NCBI GenBank assembly: GCA_020846635.1
Contig: JADLDO010000036.1
Span: forward strand, 62,001 to 126,000
Reading direction: 5' to 3'
Origin: Caldilineaceae bacterium
GTDB lineage: Bacteria; Chloroflexota; Anaerolineae; Caldilineales; Caldilineaceae
Length of the DNA stretch: 64,000 nucleotides
The notes beneath the pieces were generated by a model. It saw only the letters and a program-made list of their open reading frames with translations. It ran no database searches and was not told where the DNA came from. Both the position numbers and the translations under genes were made by a program. Shown piece by piece: positions 34,947 to 44,454 of this stretch (position 1 is its first letter; every line of letters begins with the position of its first letter).

Positions 34947-35933
34947 TTAGGCGATGCCCCAGGTGCCGGGGTTGAGTAGGTCGGGGTCATCTAGGCGCAG
35001 CGATTGGAAGCGCGAGAGGGTGGCGGGCTCTAGCTCGAGGGTGAGGCTGTGCAGGTTGGAGCGCAGTTCTTCTTCGGTGCGGACACCGATGAGGACAGTG
35101 TGGATGGCCGGCTGTGCCAGGGCGAAGGCGATGGCGGCTTGGGCCGGTGTTGCGCCCAACTTGGTGGCTGTGATCAACTCGCGAAAGGCGCGCGAGCGCA
35201 GGCGCAATTCGTGGAGATGATTGGGCAGATGCTCGGCACGCTCAGTCAACGCACCTTTGAGCAGAACGGAGCGGGCACAGATACCGACACCGGCGGCTGC
35301 GGCTTGTGGGAAGAATTGGTCAGCGAGGCGTTGATCGAGGACAGAGTAGGTGATCTGCATCACGTCAAAGAGATCCAATGGCAAGGCTTGCATGGGTAAG
35401 TCTGCGCCATAGAAGGAACCGCCACAGAAACGCACCTGACCAGAAGCGCGCACCTCAGCAAAGACCTCTGCGATCACGTCCGCTTCAGCCAAGACTGCCC
35501 TATCAACGTTGTGTATTTGCCAGATGTCTACGGCGTCCGTCTGGAGCGCAGCCAGGCTCTCTTCCAGCGAAGTCAGCATGTGGCGGCGCAGGTCATCACC
35601 TTTAAGCGGGACGCCACCTGCGGCCTGGGTGGCGACTTTGGTGGCAAGCACAACCTGGTCACGCCGGTCTTTGAGGGCTTCTCCCAGGATTAGTTCAGCG
35701 GTTCCATAGGCGCGAGCGGTATCAATGAGGTTGATACCGGCATCAATCGCATAACGCACCAGCCTGATGGCTTCCTCCTGTGCCGGGCGACCAAAGTGCC
35801 CAGGCGCATCAATGCCATAGTCGAGGCCAAGTTCAACGGTCCCCAGGGCCAGGGCGGAGACTTTCAGACCTGTGCGCCCCAGCGTACGCATGGGCATTGC
35901 AGTGCGATCCGGTGTGGCAGCGGCAGTTTCCAT
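34947..35933 (-). CDS. Aldo/keto reductase
   Basis: A 328-residue NADPH-dependent aldo/keto reductase. The catalytic tetrad is visible as Asp and Tyr in LIDTARAYG, Lys in VLATKVA and His in IWQIHNVD. The start at 35933 has AGGAGA about 11 bases upstream; an in-frame extension upstream lacks family features. Substrates are usually aldehydes or keto-sugars. It stands alone, convergent with the Gfo/Idh/MocA gene and divergent from the XDH-type gene. Confidence 0.88.
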   Translation of the reverse strand: METAAATPDRTAMPMRTLGRTGLKVSALALGTVELGLDYGIDAPGHFGRPAQEEAIRLVRYAIDAGINLIDTARAYGTAELILGEALKDRRDQVVLATKVATQAAGGVPLKGDDLRRHMLTSLEESLAALQTDAVDIWQIHNVDRAVLAEADVIAEVFAEVRASGQVRFCGGSFYGADLPMQALPLDLFDVMQITYSVLDQRLADQFFPQAAAAGVGICARSVLLKGALTERAEHLPNHLHELRLRSRAFRELITATKLGATPAQAAIAFALAQPAIHTVLIGVRTEEELRSNLHSLTLELEPATLSRFQSLRLDDPDLLNPGTWGIA

Positions 35934-36328
35934 GTTGAAATGTATCTCCTGAGTGTGCCAGTGGCGACTTAAGTGTGCGTCAAAGTCCGCAGTGTAGCAT
36001 AGAGTCAAGCGGAAAAGCCATGCGCGAAGCCGCCGGTTGTCGCAATCCTGAGCAGAAGGGGTCGGTGGAGGATGGGCAGGCTGTGAAGCAGAAAACGAAT
36101 TAGGAATCGTTTCTCGATTCGGAAAAGATGTGCTAACCTACAGATATGGGAGACCTGTAAGACGTTTTACTCCCACTTACTTACCCTCGGTCATTCCCAA
36201 AGCAGGTGCTGGAATGACGCCAATTCATCGCCATCTTTAGATTTGTTGTGCTAAACGTTGTGTCTTCTGATTGTACATGTTGATCGTATAGTAGCAACGA
36301 ATATTCAATGACTAGGGAGAGAATACCA
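35934..36328. promoter_or_regulatory. Divergent intergenic region with small hairpins
   Basis: No gene is evident in 395 bases. It holds a GAATCG...CGATTC dyad at 36104-36120, a GTCATTCC...GGAATGAC hairpin at 36190-36218 and a -10-like TATAGT at 36287-36292 facing the XDH-type gene, without a clear -35. Function is unknown. Confidence 0.35.
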
Positions 36329-38596
36329 ATGGCCCAAACGACGCAAGAAGCGCGCGGTCAGAATTATAAGGTCATCGGCACTCGCCCCATCCGCCATGAT
36401 GGGGCAGACAAGGTGACCGGGCGTGCAAAGTATGCCAATGACACAAACATGAGCGCCATGCTGCATGGGAAAATTCTACGCAGCCCGCACGCTCATGCGC
36501 GCATCAAATCAATTGATGTGAGCGCGGCCCTTGCCCATCCTGGTGTCATGGCGGTTATGACGGGGAAGGACTTGGCCGAAGCGGATGATCGTATTGAGGA
36601 GATGGGCGAGGACTCTGTGAACCTCCGCTACCTGTCAAACAACATCCTGGCGGGTGACAAGGTGCTCTATCACGGCCATCCAGTGGCTGCGGTGGCGGCG
36701 CTCGACGTACATACAGCCGAAGAAGCTCTGGCTTTGATCAAGGTCGAATATGAAGTGCTTCCGCACATCATTGACGCCAAAGAGGCCATGAAAGCGGATG
36801 CCACGATCATTCTTGAAGATCTGCGCACTGATGAATTGGGGAAGAAAGGTGACAAGCCGACCAATGTGGCGGCCCACTTCCGCCATCAGCGGGGCGACTT
36901 GGAGAAGGGGTTTGCCGCGGCAGACGTCATTGTCGAGCGGGAATTTAAGACAGAGATGGTTCACCAGGGCTATATCGAACCCCATTCCTCTACGGTGCTC
37001 TGGAACCAAGACGGTAAGATTGAGGTCTATACCTCGACCCAGGGGCCGTGGCAGATTCGCAGCCAAGTCTCGGAACTGTTGAAAGTGCCTATTTCGATGA
37101 TCCGTGTCACAGGGTTGGAGATCGGCGGCGGCTTTGGCGGCAAGTTCACGGCGTACACCGATGTACCGGCTGCGGTGCTTTCCAAGATGGCAGGACATCG
37201 CCCGGTGAAGATCGCCATGTCGCGTACCGAGGTGTTACAGGCGACGGGGCCTACCTCCGGCTCTTATATCAAGGTCAAGATTGGGGCAACCAAAGACGGC
37301 AAGATTACGGCAGCACAGGCCGAGCTGATTTACGAGGCCGGTGCTTATCCGGGCTCGCCGGTTGGTGCAGGTGGCGGTGTCATCCTGGCTCCGTATCGTC
37401 TGGAAAATCTCCAGATCGACGGCTATGATGTCATTGTGAACCGGCCCAAGACGGCTGCTTATCGTGCGCCGGGTGGCACGAATGCCGCCTTCGCTTCGGA
37501 GTCAGTGATCGATGAGGTAGCGGAGAAGATTGGCATGGATCCGCTTGAGTTCCGTCGTCGCAATGCCGTGGTCGAGGGTGACCGGCGCGCCGATGGCCCC
37601 GTCTTGCCCCGCATCGGCTTCCTGGAGACAGTTGAGACTGCCATGAACAGCGCGCACTATAAGGCCCCGCTGGAAGGCAAGAATCGCGGGCGTGGTGTCG
37701 CTTCGGGCTTCTGGTTCAATGGTGGCGGCAAGTCGAGTGTATCGGCTAGCGTCAATCCCGATGGGCGCGTGAATTTGCTTGAAGGCTCTACTGATATCGG
37801 CGGGAGCCGCGCTTCAATGGCGATGATGCTGGCGGAGACGCTGGGGATTGCTGCTGAAGATGTGAATCCGCAGGTCGTGGATACGAACTCGGTTGGTCAT
37901 AACGATGGTACGGGGGGCAGCCGTGTGACCTATGCCACAGGCTATGCCACCTATGAAGTGGGGCTGAAGCTGGCGGAGAGCATGCGCGAAGCATTGGCGA
38001 ACTTATGGGATGTGCCGGTTGAGGAAGTAAAGTTTGAAAACGGCATCTTCTCTCAGAACGGTCATTCTTATGGCTTCAAGGAGGCTGCGGTCGAACTGTC
38101 AAAGGTAGACGTGCCGATTGTTGCCAGCGTATCGATGCAGCCAAAGGGTTCCGGCCCTGCCTTTGGCACGCACATTGTCGATGTGGAAGTTGATCCGGAA
38201 ACCGGCAAGGTTGCGATTTTGCGCTATACGGCAGTGCAAGATGTGGGTAGGGCGATTCATCCCTCCTATGTCGAAGGCCAGATCCAGGGTGGTGTCGCAC
38301 AGGGTATTGGCTGGGCGATGAACGAGGAGTACTTCTATAACGACCAGGGACTCCTGTTAAATGGCTCGTTGCTGGATTACCGGATGCCTACGGCGTTGGA
38401 TCTGCCAATGATCGACACGGTGATGATCGAAGTCAATAATCCTGGTCATCCCTATGGCGTGCGTGGTGTTGGTGAGGTGCCAATCGTGCCTCCCGCGGCG
38501 GCGCTTGCCAATGCGATCTATCACGCCGTTGGTGTGCGTATGACCGAATTGCCGATGTCGCCACCTAAGGTGACTGCAAAGCTAATGGCGAAGTAA
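36329..38596 (+). CDS. Xanthine dehydrogenase/aldehyde oxidase family molybdopterin-binding subunit
   Basis: A 755-residue molybdenum-cofactor subunit. Seen are GGGFGGKF (residues about 267-274), AYRAPGGTNAAFASES and the catalytic Glu in RGVGEVPI near residue 715. The enzyme would hydroxylate aldehydes, purines or other N-heterocycles. The start at 36329 has AGGGAGAG upstream. Neither the FAD subunit nor the 2Fe-2S subunit is next to it, which is unusual because these are normally adjacent. A partner elsewhere is needed for electron transfer. Confidence 0.87.
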   Translation: MAQTTQEARGQNYKVIGTRPIRHDGADKVTGRAKYANDTNMSAMLHGKILRSPHAHARIKSIDVSAALAHPGVMAVMTGKDLAEADDRIEEMGEDSVNLRYLSNNILAGDKVLYHGHPVAAVAALDVHTAEEALALIKVEYEVLPHIIDAKEAMKADATIILEDLRTDELGKKGDKPTNVAAHFRHQRGDLEKGFAAADVIVEREFKTEMVHQGYIEPHSSTVLWNQDGKIEVYTSTQGPWQIRSQVSELLKVPISMIRVTGLEIGGGFGGKFTAYTDVPAAVLSKMAGHRPVKIAMSRTEVLQATGPTSGSYIKVKIGATKDGKITAAQAELIYEAGAYPGSPVGAGGGVILAPYRLENLQIDGYDVIVNRPKTAAYRAPGGTNAAFASESVIDEVAEKIGMDPLEFRRRNAVVEGDRRADGPVLPRIGFLETVETAMNSAHYKAPLEGKNRGRGVASGFWFNGGGKSSVSASVNPDGRVNLLEGSTDIGGSRASMAMMLAETLGIAAEDVNPQVVDTNSVGHNDGTGGSRVTYATGYATYEVGLKLAESMREALANLWDVPVEEVKFENGIFSQNGHSYGFKEAAVELSKVDVPIVASVSMQPKGSGPAFGTHIVDVEVDPETGKVAILRYTAVQDVGRAIHPSYVEGQIQGGVAQGIGWAMNEEYFYNDQGLLLNGSLLDYRMPTALDLPMIDTVMIEVNNPGHPYGVRGVGEVPIVPPAAALANAIYHAVGVRMTELPMSPPKVTAKLMAK

Positions 38597-38606
38597 GTGC
38601 GAAAGT

Positions 38607-38640
38607 CTGCTGTTCACAGATTGCGTTTTGTGGACAGCAG
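38607..38640 (+). terminator. Hairpin after the XDH-type gene
   Basis: CTGCTGTTCACA (38607-38618) pairs with TGTGGACAGCAG (38629-38640) with one mismatch, 10 bases after the stop. No T-run follows, so terminator function is uncertain. Confidence 0.5.
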
Positions 38641-38844
38641 ATTAGACCTGTGCAACATGGGCGCAGGATGCAGTGCTGATGCCCTGCGTGCTGCGCCCTT
38701 TGCATATCCTCCGCTTGTGTCACGGCGGAACGCTTTCGGTACCCACTGTTCTCCTCTGTGGCATCCGAATCGTCTTACCCATTCCTATCACTGCTACGCA
38801 TGCGATCTTTCTTGAGCAGCGTGGACAATTGAAAAGAGGCTTTA

Positions 38845-39879
38845 ATGAGCCTGGAGCGAGAACGACAATTAGAGGGAGCACTTGCTAGACTTCCTCGCAT
38901 CCCATTGGCGTCTGTGCGACCTACGCCTCTGGAACCGATGGCTCGCTTGAGCGCGCAATTGGGCGGACCCAATCTCTATATCAAACGCGACGACCTGACC
39001 GGCCTAGCGTTTGGCGGCAACAAGACACGTATGTTGGAGTTTAGCCTTGCCCAGGCTGCGGCGGTGGGCGCCGATACGATTGTGACCGGGGCGGCTGTCC
39101 AATCGAATTACTGCCGCCAAATGGCCGCTGCCTGCGCCAAGTTGGGATTGGAACTTCATTTGGTCTTGCGACCCCACCGCGAGATCGATAAACAGGAGAT
39201 CCAGGGCAATCACTTTTTGCAGAGGCTTTTTGGCGCAAAGGTGACAATCATGCCCGATTATGATCCCTCTAAACATGCGGTCGCGCTGCGTGATAAGACA
39301 CAAGAGTTGATCGCCGCGGGCAAGCGTGTTTTTGTTCCACGTCAGGCCGAGACCGTTGATCTGGACGCCATTGCTTATGCCGAGGTGGCGCTGGAAATCG
39401 TGCGCCAGTGTCGTGCCCTGCGAATCGATCCTGAATATCTGTATACGGCGGCAATGGACACAACGCAAGCCGGATTGGTGTTAGGCTTTGCCTTTATGCG
39501 CAGCCCCATCCAGGTGCGTGGTGTCAGTCCATTTGAGAACGCGCCAGATCGCATGGAGGCGATGGCACGTATGGCGAACCAGGCGGCACAACGCCTGCAA
39601 CTGGACATTCAATTGAGCGCGCGTGATTTCGTGAATGACGACAGCTATGTAGGCGAGCGTTATGCCGTTCCGACCCCGGAGGGGATTCAAGCAATCCATC
39701 TACTGGCAAAGAGTGAAGGGATCTTGATCGATCCGGTCTATACGAGCAAAGCGATGGTCAAGCTGATTGCTGATATTCAGAGCGGGCAGCTAGACAAGCA
39801 AGCCCCGGTCGTCTTTATGCATACGGGTGGCGCACCGGCGCTCTTTGGATATACACGCGAAGTGATGGGCCTGGACTAA
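38845..39879 (+). CDS. D-cysteine desulfhydrase/ACC deaminase family PLP enzyme
   Basis: A 344-residue fold-type II PLP enzyme. The PLP Lys is in FGGNKTRMLEF near residue 60, and the following QSNYCRQMAAA matches the ACC deaminase/D-cysteine desulfhydrase group. The C-terminus has HTGGAPALFGY. It would release ammonia from a D-amino acid or a cyclopropane amino acid. Which substrate applies cannot be decided by eye. The gene starts after a 250-base gap and is followed by two epimerase-like genes. Confidence 0.83.
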   Translation: MSLERERQLEGALARLPRIPLASVRPTPLEPMARLSAQLGGPNLYIKRDDLTGLAFGGNKTRMLEFSLAQAAAVGADTIVTGAAVQSNYCRQMAAACAKLGLELHLVLRPHREIDKQEIQGNHFLQRLFGAKVTIMPDYDPSKHAVALRDKTQELIAAGKRVFVPRQAETVDLDAIAYAEVALEIVRQCRALRIDPEYLYTAAMDTTQAGLVLGFAFMRSPIQVRGVSPFENAPDRMEAMARMANQAAQRLQLDIQLSARDFVNDDSYVGERYAVPTPEGIQAIHLLAKSEGILIDPVYTSKAMVKLIADIQSGQLDKQAPVVFMHTGGAPALFGYTREVMGLD

Positions 39880-39940
39880 TGCAACTGGACTCATACAATT
39901 CGAATCTCGATTCTTGAAAGCTAGACAGGATGAGCGTCTC

Positions 39941-40645
39941 ATGAATGTATTGCTAACTTCGGCGACCTCGGCGTTGGGTGGTGCAGTCGCTGCGGAACTT
40001 GGTGAAAGTCACCATCTGCGGCTGACTGACAGAATAATGGCAGCGCTTCCGGGCGAGTTTGTGTTTTCTTCGTTGGGCCATGATGCTTCGACAAATTTGC
40101 TTGTGCGTGGGCTGGATGCGCTGGTCGTGGTGGGGGAGCCGCTGCAAGAGGAGGCTGCACCAAGTTACCTGGATGCGATGACGCGTGGGCTTTATAACTT
40201 GCTTTGGGCGGCCTATCAAGAACAAGTCACGCGCGTGGTCTATCTCAGCACATTGGAGCTGATGACGGCCTATGGCCCTGAGTATATTGTCACGGAACGG
40301 TGGCGACCACGCCCGACTCCAGAGCCGCATCTGCTGGGCAAGCACTTGGGGGAGTATGTCTGTCGTGAGTTTGCGCGCGAGCACAAACTCACCGTCGTGG
40401 TGCTGCGTCTGGGAACGGTCGTCAGTGCTGGTGAGGTCCCAGGAGAGACAGTCAATCCGATGTGGCTTGACCAGAAAGATTTGGGGCGTGCAGTGCAGGG
40501 CGCGCTGACGGCGGAACTGCCTCACTGGAGCGTGATCCATGTGCAGGGCAAGCAGCCTAGCGCGCGTTTTCCTGTTGGCGATGCCGAAAAGTTGATTGGT
40601 TTTGTCCCGGAGGTCGATTTCGCTATTCCGTCCCATATGCACTAA
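39941..40645 (+). CDS. NAD(P)-dependent epimerase/dehydratase-like protein
   Basis: A 234-residue extended-SDR-like protein. The N-terminus MNVLLTSATSALGGAVAAELGE replaces the usual G-x-x-G-x-x-G by a Ser/Thr-rich loop, and the Y-x-x-x-K pair is not evident. A strand VVYLSTLELMTAYG and a late VVVLRLGTVV are in the expected places. Catalysis is uncertain. The start at 39941 is supported by AGGATGAG upstream. It precedes another epimerase gene by 31 bases. Confidence 0.7.
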   Translation: MNVLLTSATSALGGAVAAELGESHHLRLTDRIMAALPGEFVFSSLGHDASTNLLVRGLDALVVVGEPLQEEAAPSYLDAMTRGLYNLLWAAYQEQVTRVVYLSTLELMTAYGPEYIVTERWRPRPTPEPHLLGKHLGEYVCREFAREHKLTVVVLRLGTVVSAGEVPGETVNPMWLDQKDLGRAVQGALTAELPHWSVIHVQGKQPSARFPVGDAEKLIGFVPEVDFAIPSHMH

Positions 40646-40676
40646 CCCTTATGCACTAGGAAGTAGGCGAGAAGCC

Positions 40677-41405
40677 ATGAAAGTACTCATTTTGGGCGGG
40701 GCAGGGATGCTTGGCCCTTATGTGATCCCTGTATTGGATCAACAATATGATCTGCGGGTGACGGACATCAAACCACCTCCCCTGGAGTTTCGTGGAGAGT
40801 TCCAAGTCGTTGATGTGGCAAACGCCGAGCAGGTCATGGCGGCTGCGGAAGGGATGGACGCCATCATCAACCTGTCGGTTCTCCGACCAGACCGTAAATT
40901 GGCCTTTGATGTCAATGCGCTGGGCTGCTATCACATGATGGAAGCTGCCGTGAAGCATGGGATCAAGCGTATCATCAATACGGGACCGCATTTCACCGTG
41001 GCAGGCTCCACGTATGAAAGCTACGACTATGAGATCAACCCCGACATTCCACCGCATTCGGGCACGTTACTTTACTCGCTGAGCAAATCGGTGGGCCATG
41101 AGATCTGCCGGGTCTATGCCGAAAATCATGACATCTATGTGCAGATGTATCTCTATTATAATTTCCGCGATCCCTATGCCCCAGAGCGGGAACGGGAAGT
41201 GCGCCCATTTGCTATCTCTTGGCAGAGTGGCGGCGAGGTTTTTCCCTATGGGCTAGAAATTCCGCTTGAGAAGCTCCCTTCACGCTTTGAGACATTTTTC
41301 ATCTTTAGTGATATGCCGCACGGTCGCTTTACCAATGAGAAGGCCAAGCGCATTTTGGGCTGGCAACCGCGTGATGATATCTCCGTGATCTGGCGGCGCG
41401 ATTAG
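40677..41405 (+). CDS. NAD-dependent epimerase/dehydratase
   Basis: A 242-residue extended SDR. The nucleotide motif GGAGMLGPYV begins at residue 7, and the catalytic YSLSK (Y-x-x-x-K) is near residue 137. Members epimerise or dehydrate nucleotide sugars or act on related polyols. It is paired with the degenerate epimerase-like protein encoded upstream, which suggests a heteromeric pair or successive steps. A beta-propeller gene follows after 52 bases. Confidence 0.82.
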   Translation: MKVLILGGAGMLGPYVIPVLDQQYDLRVTDIKPPPLEFRGEFQVVDVANAEQVMAAAEGMDAIINLSVLRPDRKLAFDVNALGCYHMMEAAVKHGIKRIINTGPHFTVAGSTYESYDYEINPDIPPHSGTLLYSLSKSVGHEICRVYAENHDIYVQMYLYYNFRDPYAPEREREVRPFAISWQSGGEVFPYGLEIPLEKLPSRFETFFIFSDMPHGRFTNEKAKRILGWQPRDDISVIWRRD

Positions 41406-41457
41406 CTCGAATTGAGGACTCCAATCAGCTTCAGAGTGCAAACAAAGGAGAAGGACT

Positions 41458-42345
41458 ATGCCCAGTGCAACGCGTTCAGATGTTCGTTTCGGGGCGGGCA
41501 AGTATACCTATGAAGCGAATGATGAGTGGGCAAAACTGCCGGAAGGCTGGACATTTGGCTGGATTCCGGCTGTGGCGGCAGACTCGCAGGACCGTATCTT
41601 TGTCTACTCGCGCAGCGAACATCCGTTGGTGATCTTTGATCGTGACGGGAATTTCCTGGAGGAATGGGGGCAGGGCCTCTTGCAGGATGCGCATGGACTT
41701 TTTATTGATCGGGAAGATAACGTATTCTGCACCGAGCGCAACACCCATTGTGTCTACAAGTTCAACCGTAAGGGCGAGCTGCTGATGACATTGGGGACGC
41801 CTGGGCAACAGGGCGCGAGTGATGGCGAGCCGTTCCGGCTGCCAACAGACGTAGGGATTGCTTCGACCGGCGAGATCTTTGTGTCGGATGGCTATGGCAA
41901 TGCACGTGTGCATAAGTATAGCCCAGATGGGAAACTGATCAAGTCGTGGGGCAGTTGGGGGGATGGGCCAAGCCAGTTTGGATTGTCTCATTGCGTACGT
42001 GTGGATCGGTATGACCGCGTCTGGGTCTGCGACCGTGAGAACAATCGCATTGAATTTTTTGATCTGGAGGGCAACTTCCAGGGGGAATGGGCAGGGCTTG
42101 CCCATCCCGATACCATTTTCTTTGATGCGAAAGAGGATGTCGTTTACATTGCGGAGCTAGACCAGCAGGTCAGTATCTATGACTTTGATCGCAATCTGCT
42201 GGCGCAGTGGGGGGGACGGCAGCCAAGCGAAAAGCCGGGAGAATTTCGTGCCTGCCCTCACGGTATTTGGGTTGATTCGCATGGCGATCTTTATGTGGGT
42301 GAAGTGCAGACGAATGGGCAATTGCATAAGTATGTGCGGGTCTAA
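41458..42345 (+). CDS. NHL-repeat beta-propeller protein
   Basis: A 295-residue protein built of about six NHL-type blades (for example DAHGLFIDREDNVFCTER, PTDVGIASTGEIFVSDGYGN and HGIWVDSHGDLYVGE). Peptidyl-amidating-lyase-like and SMP-30-like proteins share this pattern. There is no signal peptide. AAGGAGAAGG lies just before the ATG. Function is not determined; a lactonase role for the preceding sugar enzymes is one possibility. Confidence 0.75.
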   Translation: MPSATRSDVRFGAGKYTYEANDEWAKLPEGWTFGWIPAVAADSQDRIFVYSRSEHPLVIFDRDGNFLEEWGQGLLQDAHGLFIDREDNVFCTERNTHCVYKFNRKGELLMTLGTPGQQGASDGEPFRLPTDVGIASTGEIFVSDGYGNARVHKYSPDGKLIKSWGSWGDGPSQFGLSHCVRVDRYDRVWVCDRENNRIEFFDLEGNFQGEWAGLAHPDTIFFDAKEDVVYIAELDQQVSIYDFDRNLLAQWGGRQPSEKPGEFRACPHGIWVDSHGDLYVGEVQTNGQLHKYVRV

Positions 42346-42363
42346 ATAGGGTGCGTTTTGCAA

Positions 42364-42405
42364 CCTTCCCGGAAGCAGCCCAGAGGGCTCCCGCTTCCGG
42401 GAAGG
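42364..42405. terminator. Palindromic terminator hairpin, CTTCCCGGAAGC family, two-part stem
   Basis: A perfect 13-bp outer stem (42364-42376 with 42393-42405) and a 4-bp inner stem (42377-42380 with 42386-42389). It lies between the convergent NHL gene and aldo/keto reductase gene, so it probably terminates both. Confidence 0.75.
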
Positions 42406-42417
42406 GAGAGGGTTTCG

Positions 42418-43386
42418 TTATTTCCGCTCTTCGCTGCGGTCTGTGGCGGGGGGCGGTTCGTAGGAAAGGGCCGAGACGGCTGCATATTGCTCACTGTCGA
42501 GTTTGAGGTCGGCAGCAGCAAGCGAGGCGTCGAGTTGCTCGACGTTGCGCGCACCGATAATGGGTGCGGTGATGCCGGGATGAGCCATCACCCAGGCTAC
42601 GGCTAACGTTGCGGGGTGTACGTTTTGTGCTTTGGCATACTCAGAAAAATCGGTGGCGATTTCAGCATACATCTGGTCGGCATAGCGCCGTTGGTACATG
42701 GCGTTGGTCAGGAGGCGACCCTGTTCAGGCTGCCCACCCACGTACTTCCCTGTTAGGATACCACCGCCTAGCGGGCTGTAGGAGATGACCCCCACCTGCT
42801 CGGATTGGGCAAGCGGCAGAATTTCCACTTCTACCTGGCGCTTGGCAAGGCTGTACATCGGCTGGATACACTCGAAGCGCGCCCAGCGATTGCGCTCTGA
42901 AACACCCAACGCTTTGGCGATTTGCCAGGCTGCCCAGTTGCTGACCGCCGGGTAGAGGATTTTACCCTGACGTACGAGATCATCCATTGCCTGAAGCGTT
43001 TCTTCTATGGGTGTCTTGGTATCAAAGTGATGGAGGAAGTAGAGGTCAAGGCGATCGGTTTGTAGGCGGCGCAGGCTCTGCTCAACTTGGAGCATGATGT
43101 GGCGGCGAGAATTGCCGCGGTCGTTGGGACCCGGCCCCATTGCCGAGCTTACTTTAGACGTGATAATTAGATCGTCGCGCTTGCCTTGCATGAGCCTGCC
43201 GAGGATCTCCTCCGAGCGTCCGTGGGAATAGGAGTTGGCGGTGTCGAAGAAGTTGATACCTGCATCGAGGCAGCGGGCGAACATGGCTGCGGAGGTGGCT
43301 TCGTCTGCATCGCCGCCAAATGACATGGTGCCAAAACAGAGGCGTGAGACGGTGACCCCTGTGCGGCCTAAAAGGGTGTATTGCAT
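42418..43386 (-). CDS. Aldo/keto reductase (YcsN/Tas-like group)
   Basis: A 322-residue reductase. The catalytic tetrad is Asp and Tyr in FFDTANSYSHG, Lys in IITSKVS and His in YFLHHFD. The start MQYTLLGRTGVTVSRLCFGT is the family N-terminus, with AAGGAG upstream; the frame stays open further upstream but lacks similarity. Substrate unknown. It is divergent from the SDR gene. Confidence 0.88.
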   Translation of the reverse strand: MQYTLLGRTGVTVSRLCFGTMSFGGDADEATSAAMFARCLDAGINFFDTANSYSHGRSEEILGRLMQGKRDDLIITSKVSSAMGPGPNDRGNSRRHIMLQVEQSLRRLQTDRLDLYFLHHFDTKTPIEETLQAMDDLVRQGKILYPAVSNWAAWQIAKALGVSERNRWARFECIQPMYSLAKRQVEVEILPLAQSEQVGVISYSPLGGGILTGKYVGGQPEQGRLLTNAMYQRRYADQMYAEIATDFSEYAKAQNVHPATLAVAWVMAHPGITAPIIGARNVEQLDASLAAADLKLDSEQYAAVSALSYEPPPATDRSEERK

Positions 43387-43613
43387 GATGAGAAGGACTC
43401 CTTCTATTGTGGTGCTCGCGAGTGCGATTGGTGAGGGTGCTTGACTAGGGTGATTTCGCCTAGCCAACGTCATGTGGTCTAGCCTTTGAAGGCTATGCTC
43501 TGCGGACAATGGTACGGGAGGCAGGCAAGTCTGTCAAAATGTGCCACTCCGGGCAAAGACGTGACTGAGAATATGGATAAATTCGCAAAAGCTAGAAGAT
43601 GGAAGGGAATACT

Positions 43614-44393
43614 GTGAAGCTCAAGGGAAATACCGCACTGATTACGGGAGCCAGTAAGGGAATTGGCCGCGCGATTGCATTGGCGTTTGCCGAAGAGGGC
43701 GCGGATCTGGCTGTGACAGGACGCAATGAAGGGGAGTTGCAGTCGTTGGCAGAAGCCGTACAAGCGCATGGTTCGCGCTGCGTGGTGATTGCCGCTGATT
43801 TGGCGGAGCGCGGCGCGACGGCAAAGATCTACGAGCAAGCGAAGGCGGGGCTGGGGCCGATCCAGATTCTGGTCAACAACGCCGGTGTCGGCAGCAGCGC
43901 CAATCCCAAGCCGGTCGTCAATTATGACGATGACTTTTGGGAAATGATGATGTATGTAAATCTGACAGCGCCCTATCTGTTGTCGAAGTATGTACTGCCT
44001 GATATGCTGGCAGCGCAGTATGGGCGCATTGTCAATGTGGCCTCGATCAATGGCAAAATCGGCGCGCTGCATGGTGCGGCTTATGCTGCCAGCAAGCATG
44101 GCCTGTTGGGACTCACACGCACGTTGGCTATGGAAGTTGTGAAGGAGGGCGTTACGGTCAATGCCATCTGCCCTGGGCCTGTGCATACCTTGATCAACGA
44201 TATCCGCGTCGAGTATGACGCAAAGCGCCTGGGCAAGACCTTTGCTGAGATGGAGACGATCATGACACCGATGGGCCGGCGGCTGGAGCCGGATGAGATT
44301 GCGCCGTTGGCCGTTTATCTGGCGAGCAAAGAATCTGCGCCGATGACCGGGCAAGCGATCAACATTGATGGCGGCATCTTAATGACGGGTTGA
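43614..44393 (+). CDS. Short-chain dehydrogenase/reductase
   Basis: A 259-residue classical SDR. The motifs are TGASKGIG, NNAG, the Ser in NVASING and the catalytic YAASK. The GTG at 43614 is preferred because AAGGGA lies about 6 bases upstream and the protein then starts with the usual K-L-K-G-N-T-A-L-I-T-G; an ATG 15 bases earlier is possible. Reactions include oxidation of sugars, ketoacyl groups or steroids. It converges with the VOC gene. Confidence 0.86.
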   Translation: MKLKGNTALITGASKGIGRAIALAFAEEGADLAVTGRNEGELQSLAEAVQAHGSRCVVIAADLAERGATAKIYEQAKAGLGPIQILVNNAGVGSSANPKPVVNYDDDFWEMMMYVNLTAPYLLSKYVLPDMLAAQYGRIVNVASINGKIGALHGAAYAASKHGLLGLTRTLAMEVVKEGVTVNAICPGPVHTLINDIRVEYDAKRLGKTFAEMETIMTPMGRRLEPDEIAPLAVYLASKESAPMTGQAINIDGGILMTG

Positions 44394-44404
44394 TCGATTG
44401 CGGG

Positions 44405-44432
44405 CCACCGGCTACGAGTCATCAGTCGGTGG
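44405..44432. terminator. Short hairpin between convergent SDR and VOC genes
   Basis: CCACCGGCT (44405-44413) pairs with AGTCGGTGG (44424-44432), with one G-T pair. There is no T-run; it may terminate both genes. Confidence 0.4.
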
Positions 44433-44454
44433 AAGCCTCTAAAGAATCGCTATG

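Noticed and set aside
38597..38815. 72-codon frame after the XDH-type gene
   Set aside because: It contains the hairpin at 38607-38640 and has no ribosome site or similarity.
43479..44354. 291-codon minus-strand frame opposite the SDR gene
   Set aside because: Antisense to a complete SDR with all catalytic motifs; no protein-like features.
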